Assembly (NCBI GenBank): GCA_021731285.1
Contig: JAKFXR010000085.1
Coordinates: forward strand, 1-40,347
Origin: Polaromonas sp.
GTDB lineage: Bacteria; Pseudomonadota; Gammaproteobacteria; Burkholderiales; Burkholderiaceae_C
Direction of reading: 5' to 3'
Length of the DNA: 40,347 bases
Shown: piece after piece, positions 1 through 6,496 of the stretch
How the letters are laid out: every line of letters starts with the position of its first letter
Numbering within the stretch: the first letter of the stretch is position 1
Program-made: the position numbers and the translations under genes
The notes under the pieces: model-generated
The model's input: only the letters and a program-made list of their open reading frames with translations
What the model was told of the DNA's origin: nothing
Database searches by the model: none

Positions 1-1251
1 GGCTTCTTCGTCAAAGCGGGCCTTGAGCTCCAGCACCACCATGACTTCCTTGCCGTGGCGCACGGCTTCGCGCAGCAGCACCATCAGCTCAGAGTCAGAC
101 CCGGTGCGGTAAATCGTCTGCTTGATGGCCAGCACCTGCGGGTCATTGACCGCCTCGCGCAGAAAGTCGAGCACGCCGTCAAAACTCTCAAAGGGCTGGT
201 GGATGGACACATCGCCCTGCTTGAGCCGGTCAAAAAACGATTGCCCGGGGATGAGCTGCGTGGGGTAACAGGCCTTGTAAGGCGGAAACAGCAGCTTGGG
301 GTCGTTGACCAGATCGACCAGCTGGCTCAGCCGGTACAGGTTGACCGGGCCATGCACGCGGTAGAGCGAGCCCGCCGGAAGGTTGAACTGTGTCAGCAAA
401 AAGCTGGACAGATGCTCGGAGCAACCTGCCGACACTTCCAGTCGTACAGCCTCGCCAAAGTGGCGCTGCTCCAGGCCCAGGCGCAGGGCCGTGCGCAGGT
501 TTTTGACATCGTCCTCGTCCACCGCCAGATCAGAGTGGCGCGTCACGCGGAACTGCGAGAACTCCCCCATCTCGCGGCCGGGAAACAGCTCGCCAAGGTG
601 CGCCCGGATGATGCTGGACAAAGACACAAAACAGCGGTGCTTGCCGGAGACCTTGTCCGGCATGCGGATCAGCCGCGGCAACACGCGCGGCACCTTCACG
701 ATGGCGATGTCGTTTTCGCGGCCAAAGGCATCACGGCCGCCCAGCCGGACAATGAAGTTGAGCGACTTGTTGGCCACCTGCGGAAACGGATGGGACGGGT
801 CCAGCCCGACCGGGATCAGCAAAGGCCTGACCTCGCGCTCGAAGTAGGCCTTGACCCAGTTTTTCTGGGCCTGGTTGCGCTCGCCGTGCGAGACGATTTT
901 GATGCCGTGTTTGGCAAAAGCCGGCATCAGCTCGTCGTTGTACAGCGCATATTGGCGCGCCACCAGGTCATGCGTGGCCTCTGACAGCGCCGTGTAGGTC
1001 TCTGCGGTGTAAGGGCCTTTGCGGTCACCGTTGCGGGCCGCCGCCAGGTGCAGGGCTGCGCGGACTTCAAAAAACTCGTCCAGGTTGGAGGAGACGATGC
1101 ACAGAAACCGCAGGCGCTCCAGCAGCGGCACGTCGGGGCGTTTGGCGCCATCCAGCACACGTTCGTTGAAGGCAAGAATGCTTTGGTCCCGGTCGAGAAA
1201 CCGGACAGCCTCCAAACCTGAAGCAGTGGGCGATGCGGAAGAATTGGACAT
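1..1251 (-). CDS. ppk1: Polyphosphate kinase 1 (N-terminal 417 residues; continues beyond window)
   Basis: Ppk1 reversibly polymerises the gamma-phosphate of ATP into polyphosphate, the cell's phosphate reserve. The frame runs from ATG 1251 to the left edge without a stop, so only about 60% of the usual ~700 residues is present. Visible family motifs are FLDRDQSILAFNERVL near residue 18, NLDEFFEVRAA, LIPVGLDPSHPFPQ, and the KQTIYRTGSDS segment followed by LELKARFDEEA at the edge. The catalytic histidines lie in the missing part. No strong Shine-Dalgarno is visible before the ATG. The gene follows the glycosyltransferase gene after a 110-bp gap that contains a PhoB-box-like repeat, so it probably has its own phosphate-controlled promoter. 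Family assignment is very secure. Confidence 0.96.
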   Translation of the reverse strand, partial: MSNSSASPTASGLEAVRFLDRDQSILAFNERVLDGAKRPDVPLLERLRFLCIVSSNLDEFFEVRAALHLAAARNGDRKGPYTAETYTALSEATHDLVARQYALYNDELMPAFAKHGIKIVSHGERNQAQKNWVKAYFEREVRPLLIPVGLDPSHPFPQVANKSLNFIVRLGGRDAFGRENDIAIVKVPRVLPRLIRMPDKVSGKHRCFVSLSSIIRAHLGELFPGREMGEFSQFRVTRHSDLAVDEDDVKNLRTALRLGLEQRHFGEAVRLEVSAGCSEHLSSFLLTQFNLPAGSLYRVHGPVNLYRLSQLVDLVNDPKLLFPPYKACYPTQLIPGQSFFDRLKQGDVSIHQPFESFDGVLDFLREAVNDPQVLAIKQTIYRTGSDSELMVLLREAVRHGKEVMVVLELKARFDEEA

Positions 1252-1276
1252 GCAGGTGAAATATTTTTGTAATAAA

Positions 1277-1290
1277 ACTGACTTGTCAGT
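1277..1290. promoter_or_regulatory. 14-bp perfect palindrome in the ppk1 leader
   Basis: ACTGAC-TT-GTCAGT is a perfect 6-bp inverted repeat 26 bp upstream of the ppk1 start and just downstream of the Pho-box-like repeat. It could be an operator or a small leader hairpin; the function is unknown. Confidence 0.3.
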
Positions 1291-1303
1291 GTTACGCAGT
1301 TAG

Positions 1304-1321
1304 ATGACAAACGTGTGACAA
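1304..1321 (-). promoter_or_regulatory. Pho box (PhoB site) upstream of ppk1
   Basis: Read on the minus strand this is TTGTCAC, then ACGT, then TTGTCAT: two 7-bp direct repeats with an 11-bp period, the architecture of the PhoB box (consensus roughly CTGTCAT, 4 AT-rich bases, CTGTCAY). It faces ppk1 and ends 52 bp before the start codon, a normal place for a PhoB-activated promoter. The 4-bp linker is less AT-rich than usual. Confidence 0.7.
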
Positions 1322-1361
1322 AAAATACACCGGCGTCTGAAGCCCGGAATCCGCGCCTGGT

Positions 1362-2426
1362 CTATTGTGCAGTGGCCACCAGCAGCTTGCTGTCCGGCAG
1401 GCGTCGGGCCGCCACCAGATGGCCCTCAAACAGGCGCGCCGCATGCGCCCAGCTGAAATCCATCGCCCGGTCCCTGGCCTCCTGCCGCGGCATGGCCAGC
1501 GCGCTGTAGCAAGCCCGCTTGAGATCTTCGTCCATGACCCCGCCATGGCATGAACCGTCCGGCTTGCCCAGCACCTCCAGAGGGCCGTCCACCGGAAAGG
1601 CGGCCACAGGTGTGCCGCTGGCCATGGCCTCCAGCATCACCAGGCCAAAGGTCTCTGACTTGCTGGGAAACACAAAGACATCTGCCGCGGCATACACCTT
1701 GGCCAGCTCTGGCCTGTCCAGCACACCCAGCCAGCGCACCTGCGGATAACGCTCCTTGAGCTGCGCCTCCAGCGGCCCTACCCCACAAACCACCTTGGTC
1801 CCCGGGATGTCCAGATCGAGAAAGGCGGCTATGTTTTTTTCATAGGACACGCGCCCGACAAACAGTGACACCGGCCGAGCCAGCACCCCCACCGGCGGGT
1901 ACAGGCGCGGCTGGGCCACAAAAGGAAACAAATCGGTGTCGACACCGTGCGTCCAGCTGCGCAGATTGCGAAAACCGCGCTGCTCCAGCATCCACAACAC
2001 GCCGTCGGTGGGCACCATCACGCCCGAGGACGCCTTGTGAAAATGCCTGAACAGGGCATAGCCCCAGGACAGCGGGATTTTCAACGCAGCGTGCAGGATC
2101 TCTGGAAACTTGGTGTGAAAAGCCGTGGTGAAGCGCAGGCCGTGCTTGAGGCAGTGGCCGCGCGCAGCCCAGCCCAGCGGGCCTTCGGTGGCGATGTGGA
2201 TGGCGTCAGGCTGCAGGGCCGCCAGCCTGCGCGACAACTCGGCCCTGGGCCGGATCGCCAGGTCAATGCCGGCGTAACCCGGGCAGGGCCGTGTCTTGAA
2301 CAGGCCGGGGTGGATCACCTCAACCTGGTGGCCGAGTTTTTGCAGCTCACGCACCAGCTCGACCAATGTGGTGACCACGCCGTTGACCTGCGGCTGCCAT
2401 GCGTCGGTAATCAGGGCCAGTTTCAT
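1362..2426 (-). CDS. GT4-family glycosyltransferase, Agt-type (phosphorus-free glycolipid synthesis)
   Basis: This 354-residue GT-B enzyme starts MKLALITDAWQPQVNGVV, typical of GT4 enzymes that glycosylate lipids. The C-terminal half holds the nucleotide-sugar site with VGRVSYEKNIAAFL and the EX7E motif in SETFGLVMLEAMASGTP. The ATG overlaps the stop of the upstream metallophosphoesterase as ATGA, so the two are translationally coupled. In alphaproteobacteria and marine bacteria a PlcP phosphoesterase sits beside a GT4 enzyme called Agt that puts glucose or glucuronic acid on the diacylglycerol released by PlcP during phosphate starvation. The same pairing here suggests that job, but the sugar and acceptor cannot be read from sequence. 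A mannosyltransferase of the MgtA/PimB type is the alternative. Confidence 0.75.
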   Translation of the reverse strand: MKLALITDAWQPQVNGVVTTLVELVRELQKLGHQVEVIHPGLFKTRPCPGYAGIDLAIRPRAELSRRLAALQPDAIHIATEGPLGWAARGHCLKHGLRFTTAFHTKFPEILHAALKIPLSWGYALFRHFHKASSGVMVPTDGVLWMLEQRGFRNLRSWTHGVDTDLFPFVAQPRLYPPVGVLARPVSLFVGRVSYEKNIAAFLDLDIPGTKVVCGVGPLEAQLKERYPQVRWLGVLDRPELAKVYAAADVFVFPSKSETFGLVMLEAMASGTPVAAFPVDGPLEVLGKPDGSCHGGVMDEDLKRACYSALAMPRQEARDRAMDFSWAHAARLFEGHLVAARRLPDSKLLVATAQ

Positions 2427-3286
2427 GCGTTCACCGTGGAAGTTGTTGCGCCCTGGCGCTGGGGGGTGGGTTCAGGCATCCAGTGCAGCAGCTCGAGCGT
2501 GCCGTCGAAGTTTTCGACCAGCGCGGTGCGGCTTTCAACCCAGTCGCCGTCGTTGCAGTAAAGCGTGCCGTCAATGTCACGCATTTCGGCGCGGTGAATA
2601 TGGCCGCACACCACGCCCTGGTGTCCGCGGCGGCGGGCTTCGCTGGCCACCGCCACTTCAAAGTCGGTCACGTAGTTCAGCGCGCTTTTGACCTTTTGCT
2701 TGAGGTAGGCCGAGAGCGACCAGTAAGGCAGGCCCATGCGGGCGCGCAGGCCGTTGAGGTAGCGATTGAGTTTGAGTGTGAATTCATAGAGGTTGTCACC
2801 AACAATGGCGAGCCACTTGGCGCACTGCACCACAGCATCGAAGTAGTCACCGTGAACAATCCACAACTGGCGGCCATCGGCCGTGGTGTGCACTGCTTCT
2901 TCAACAACTTCAATGCCGCCGAACTGGTGGCCGATAAATTCACGCGCAAACTCATCATGGTTGCCGGGCACATAAATGATGCGGCTTCCCTTGCGGGCGC
3001 GCCGCAGCAGCTTTTGCACCACGTCGTTGTGCAATTGCGGCCAGTACCATTTGCGGCGCAGTTGCCAGCCGTCCACGATGTCGCCCACCAGGTAAAGGTA
3101 GTCGCTGGGATGGGCCTTGAGGAAATCCAGCAGCTCGGCCGCCTGGCAACCGGGTGTGCCCAGATGCAGGTCCGAGATGAAGATGCTGCGGTAACGCTTG
3201 CGCACGTCGGCATCGTCCTGATCGGTGTCCGCCTCGGGCACAAACACGTTGTCCATGGCGCCCAGCTTGTCAAACAGCGTGCGCAT
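2423..3286 (-). CDS. plcP: PlcP-type metallophosphoesterase (calcineurin-like; UDP-2,3-diacylglucosamine diphosphatase-related)
   Basis: This 287-residue protein has all calcineurin-fold metal motifs: ISDLHLG (D39, H41), VGDIVDGW (D69), PGNHDE (N109, H110), VHGD (H145) and CGHIHRAEM near the C-terminus. The long RKWYWPQLHNDVVQKLLRRA segment and the overall size resemble Sinorhizobium PlcP, a phospholipase C that strips phosphate headgroups from membrane lipids when phosphorus is scarce. Automatic annotation usually labels this family an LpxH-like lipid A enzyme. The start is chosen at ATG 3286 because it overlaps the olsB stop as TGATG; longer starts would run far into olsB. It is coupled on both sides (TGATG with olsB, ATGA with the glycosyltransferase gene). 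The fold is certain, the PlcP role inferred from resemblance and neighbours. Confidence 0.8.
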   Translation of the reverse strand: MRTLFDKLGAMDNVFVPEADTDQDDADVRKRYRSIFISDLHLGTPGCQAAELLDFLKAHPSDYLYLVGDIVDGWQLRRKWYWPQLHNDVVQKLLRRARKGSRIIYVPGNHDEFAREFIGHQFGGIEVVEEAVHTTADGRQLWIVHGDYFDAVVQCAKWLAIVGDNLYEFTLKLNRYLNGLRARMGLPYWSLSAYLKQKVKSALNYVTDFEVAVASEARRRGHQGVVCGHIHRAEMRDIDGTLYCNDGDWVESRTALVENFDGTLELLHWMPEPTPQRQGATTSTVNA

Positions 3287-4131
3287 CAGGCCGCCTTGCC
3301 CGAGAAGTGCTTGCGGTAGCGCGGCGGCAGGTCTGCGATGCGCATCATCATCGGCAGGTCGGCCGAGTTGAACTCGGGGTCCCACGCGGGCGCGCCCAGC
3401 ACCTTGGCGCCCAGGCGCAGGTAACCCTTGATCAGCGCCGGAGGTTCCACATCCAGCGAGTCGTCCAGACGCTCTACCGGCAGCGGCAGGCGGGGCGTGA
3501 CGTGGTACTCAATGGGCGCCAGATGGGTCTGGCGCACCTGGCGCCAGATGCTGGCCGCAGCCTGGCCGCTGGAGGCACCGGTGTGCTGCATCGGGATGCT
3601 GGCGCAACCAATCATGGTGTCAAGCTGGTTGCGAGCCATGAACTCGGCCAGCGCGCCCCACAGGGCCAGGATGACGCCGCCGTGCCGGTAGTCGGCATGC
3701 ACGCAGCTGCGGCCCAGCTCGACCATGCGCTCCCGCAGCAGGCGCAGACGTGTCAGGTCAAACTCGGTGTCGCTGTAGGTGCCGCCGGCGCGTTTGGCCT
3801 GGGTGGGCGTGAGCACGCGGTAGGTGCCAATGACTTCCTGGCTGGCTTCGTCGCGCACCAGCAGGTGCTCGCAGAAGTCGTCAAACAGGTCGATGTCATG
3901 TCCAGGCAGCGTGTTGGGCAGGGTGGCGCCCATCTCGAGCGCAAAAACCTGGTACCTCAGGCGCTGCGCCTGCCGGACCTCGTCCTGGTGCCTGGCCCAG
4001 CCGACCTGGATTTTCCCCAGGGAAGGCCTTTGAAGAGCGGCTGGAATGGGAGCATGAGAGCTTTGATGAAGTAACCCCCGTGGCATTGCGACTGGCGACA
4101 ATGCAAAGGTGGGATTGGGCAGTTCTTTCAT
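3286..4131 (-). CDS. olsB: L-ornithine N(alpha)-acyltransferase (OlsB-like GNAT)
   Basis: OlsB transfers a 3-hydroxyacyl chain from acyl carrier protein to ornithine, the first step to ornithine lipids, which contain no phosphorus. The 281-residue protein shows the family features: RLRYQVFALEMGA near residue 60, LPGHDIDLFDDFCEHLLVRD, GTYRVLTPTQA, ELGRSCVHADYRHGGVI and MIGCASIPM. The start is supported by a strong ribosome-binding site, AAAGGAGT, about 7-8 nt upstream. It is the first gene of the overlapping olsB-plcP-glycosyltransferase operon and lies behind a terminator that ends phoX. The second enzyme of the pathway, OlsA, is not in the window. The hemolysin/OlsB family also contains less well defined acyltransferases, so the substrate is inferred. 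Confidence 0.8.
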   Translation of the reverse strand: MKELPNPTFALSPVAMPRGLLHQSSHAPIPAALQRPSLGKIQVGWARHQDEVRQAQRLRYQVFALEMGATLPNTLPGHDIDLFDDFCEHLLVRDEASQEVIGTYRVLTPTQAKRAGGTYSDTEFDLTRLRLLRERMVELGRSCVHADYRHGGVILALWGALAEFMARNQLDTMIGCASIPMQHTGASSGQAAASIWRQVRQTHLAPIEYHVTPRLPLPVERLDDSLDVEPPALIKGYLRLGAKVLGAPAWDPEFNSADLPMMMRIADLPPRYRKHFSGKAA

Positions 4132-4175
4132 GGCGGGACTCCTTTTCTTTCGTCTGACAAATCAAATAACGCTGT

Positions 4176-4198
4176 AAAAAAGCCCCGTTGCAGGGGCT
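4176..4198 (-). terminator. Rho-independent terminator of phoX
   Basis: On the minus strand a 6-bp perfect stem AGCCCC / GGGGCT with a 6-nt loop is followed by a T run. It starts 16 bp after the phoX stop and separates phoX from the olsB operon. Confidence 0.85.
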
Positions 4199-4213
4199 GA
4201 AAATTCACACAAA

Positions 4214-6151
4214 TTAGGTGCCGACCACGCCGCCGTCCTTGCGGCGGATAACGACGGTGGCCGAGCGCGGTCGGCCACCGGTGGGCCCATCGGGCCAATG
4301 GCTCACGGCTTTCGGTTGATCCGGATCGCCCCGCTCGCTGGCGGTTTCTCCGGGGTGCTGGATATTGATGAACACCGCGCGGCGATCAGGGGTGAAGGTC
4401 ACGCCGGTGATCTCGCAGCCAGCAGGTCCGGTGAGAAAGCGCTTGGTCTCGCCGCTGGCCGGGTCGGCGCACAACATCATGTTGTTGCCGATGTTTTTGT
4501 AAGCGCCCTTGTGCATGACCGAGGTTGAAATGTCGGTCTGAATCCAGAGCATGCCGCCCGCGTCAAACTGCAGGCCGTCGGGGCTGCCGTAGATGTCGCC
4601 CTTGATGTTGCCGCGGTACTCGGCCTTGTCGGCGTTGGGATCACCGGCGAGCGCAAAGTGCATCCAGCGGAACTCGGTCGCGCTGGCATCGCCATCACTC
4701 AAACTCGTGGTGCCGCCCTGCCCCTTGCCTTCGCGCCAGCGAATGATGTGGCCCATGATGTTGTCATTGCGCGGGTTGGCTGCATCCGGCGTGCGGTTGC
4801 CCTGGCCACGCGCGCTGTTGTTGGTCAGGGTCAGAAACACCTCGCCAGTGTTGGGATGCACCGCCACCCACTCGGGCCTGTCCATTTTGGTGGCGCCCAC
4901 TGCGTCAGCCGCCTGGCGGCAGCGGACCAGCACCTCGGCTTGGCTGGCAAAACCGTTGGCGGCGCTCAAGCCGTCTTCGCCCTGCACCAGCGGCAGCCAG
5001 CGCCCAAAGCCTTGAGAATCAAAACGCGCCACGTACAGCGTGCCGTGGTCCAGCAACTCCTTGTTGGCGCGGTAGCCGCCGGGCTTGACCTTGTCGCGGC
5101 TGACAAACTTGTAGACGTATTCAAAGCGTTCGTCGTCACCCATGTAGACCACCGCGCGGCCGTCGCGGCTCAGCGTGGTGGTGGCGCCTTCGTGTTTGAT
5201 GCGGCCCAGCGCGGTGCGCTTGATCGGGGTCTGGGTCGGGTCTTGCGGATCGATTTCGACCACCCAGCCAAAGCGGTTGGGCTCGTTGGGGGTTTTGACG
5301 GCGTCAAAACGCTCGTCAAACTCATGCCAGCGGTAGCCAAAACCCTTGCCGCGCAGGCCGTAGCGCGCCTCGTCAGGGCCAGGTTTGTCCTGGGCCGAAA
5401 AATAGCCATTCCAGTTTTCTTCGCAGGTGAGGAAAGTGCCCCAGGGCGTCTGGCCCGCGGCGCAGTTATTCAGCGTGCCTAGCGGACGCGCGCCGGCCGG
5501 GTCGGCTGCGGTTTTGAGCAAGGCATGCCCTGCGGCCGGGCCGCTGAACGCCATGGGCGTGGTGGCCGTGATGCGCCGCGCATAACGCGAGTTGGGCATA
5601 ACGCGCCAGACACCGGCGCGCTCCACCACTTCGATCACGCTGACACCGTGCGCCGCCTGCGACTTGCGCACCTTGTCATGCGTCCAGGTTTTCATGCCGT
5701 CGCTGTGCAGCAGACCGTCGTCGGTGTACTCGTGGTTGATGGCCAGCAGGCCATGGCGCGGATTTTTGTCCAGCGGAAAAAACTCCATGCCGTCGTGGTG
5801 CATGCCGGACTGCAGCAACTGCTCCTGCCAGCTGTTCGAAGCGCTGGGGCTGAAAGCCGGCGCACCGGCGGGCAGGCCGGTCGCGTCACCCCAGCGGTAC
5901 AACACCTGGGCGTCGTACTCGGGCGGCACCACCAGTGCGTCAACGCTGGAGGCCGGCACAGCGGTAAAACCCAGCGGCTTGCCTTTGGAGGCGCTGGCGG
6001 TCAGGGTGTGCGAACCCATCAGCAGGGCAACCGCGGCGCTGCTGCAGCGAAGCACGTGGCGGCGTTCCCCGTCTATCTCATGGATGGACGGGTTGGACGT
6101 GCTGTTGACGCCCTCACTCTTGTCGTACGCCGCGCCGAAACCTTGACCCAT
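4214..6151 (-). CDS. phoX: PhoX-family alkaline phosphatase, Tat-exported
   Basis: PhoX is a periplasmic calcium/iron phosphatase that frees phosphate from organic esters during starvation. The 645-residue frame shows DUF839/PhoX landmarks: GLLAINHEYTDDGLL near residue 135, LNNCAAGQTPWGTFLTCEEN, MGDDERFEYVYKFVS, RPEWVAVHPNTGEVFLTLTN and GSPDGLQFDAGGMLWIQTD. The N-terminus carries a twin-arginine signal: ERRHVLR at residues 29-35 followed by a hydrophobic stretch to about residue 55. A GGAGAG ribosome site lies about 7 nt before the ATG. Three PhoB-like half-sites lie 66-94 bp upstream and a terminator follows the gene, so it is probably a monocistronic Pho-regulon gene. Confidence 0.93.
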   Translation of the reverse strand: MGQGFGAAYDKSEGVNSTSNPSIHEIDGERRHVLRCSSAAVALLMGSHTLTASASKGKPLGFTAVPASSVDALVVPPEYDAQVLYRWGDATGLPAGAPAFSPSASNSWQEQLLQSGMHHDGMEFFPLDKNPRHGLLAINHEYTDDGLLHSDGMKTWTHDKVRKSQAAHGVSVIEVVERAGVWRVMPNSRYARRITATTPMAFSGPAAGHALLKTAADPAGARPLGTLNNCAAGQTPWGTFLTCEENWNGYFSAQDKPGPDEARYGLRGKGFGYRWHEFDERFDAVKTPNEPNRFGWVVEIDPQDPTQTPIKRTALGRIKHEGATTTLSRDGRAVVYMGDDERFEYVYKFVSRDKVKPGGYRANKELLDHGTLYVARFDSQGFGRWLPLVQGEDGLSAANGFASQAEVLVRCRQAADAVGATKMDRPEWVAVHPNTGEVFLTLTNNSARGQGNRTPDAANPRNDNIMGHIIRWREGKGQGGTTSLSDGDASATEFRWMHFALAGDPNADKAEYRGNIKGDIYGSPDGLQFDAGGMLWIQTDISTSVMHKGAYKNIGNNMMLCADPASGETKRFLTGPAGCEITGVTFTPDRRAVFINIQHPGETASERGDPDQPKAVSHWPDGPTGGRPRSATVVIRRKDGGVVGT

Positions 6152-6216
6152 GTATCACTCTCCATCGTGCTTTTTTGACTGATGCGAGGATTCTGGAAGC
6201 CGGGGGTGACGTGCGC

Positions 6217-6245
6217 ATGTCGGTTTGATGGCGGTTTGATGACAA
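6217..6245 (-). promoter_or_regulatory. Tandem Pho box with three half-sites upstream of phoX
   Basis: The minus strand reads TTGTCAT, CCGCCAT and CCGACAT, each separated by the identical linker CAAA, giving three direct repeats at an exact 11-bp period. That is the spacing of tandem PhoB monomers. The first half-site is near-consensus; the other two keep the CAT end and are weaker. The array faces phoX and ends 66 bp before its start. Confidence 0.7.
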
Positions 6246-6264
6246 TGGCTGAAGCCAGTCGATT

Positions 6265-6325
6265 GCTATCTAATTCATAGCATTTGGCCCATGTCGTTTA
6301 TGGGCCGGAGGCTGATTGGATCCTC
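6265..6325 (+). repeat. Bipartite palindromic element, copy A (intergenic)
   Basis: The core GCTATCTAATTCATAGC (6265-6281) is followed by an 18-nt spacer and ATGGGCC at 6300. The spacer and tail form a second hairpin, GGCCCAT-N7-ATGGGCC. It lies between the phoX regulatory region and arsA and belongs to the six-copy family of this window. The rest of the 6152-6496 gap holds only the phoX promoter region and the arsA leader. Confidence 0.75.
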
Positions 6326-6496
6326 AAAAATTTGCGAAAGATCAACAGATGGATGTTCGCGCGCCTAAGCCCATCTGGCCAGTCTTGATGCACCTCAAGC
6401 GCTCCCAAACCAGGCCCTGTAAGGTAGCAGTTGCTGATTACGGCCACGCTGTCCGGTCAGGTAGCGATGGAAATCCTTCACATGAGAGTCTCCAAC

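Noticed and set aside
1829..1845. GCTATG-T7-CATAG palindrome resembling the repeat core
   Set aside because: It lacks the 18-nt spacer and GGGC box and encodes the conserved SYEKNIAAF motif of GT4 enzymes, so it is protein-driven.
4139..4171. A single TTGTCAG upstream of olsB as a possible Pho box
   Set aside because: The second half-site at the required 11-bp offset is poor, so a PhoB site cannot be supported here; olsB regulation remains open.
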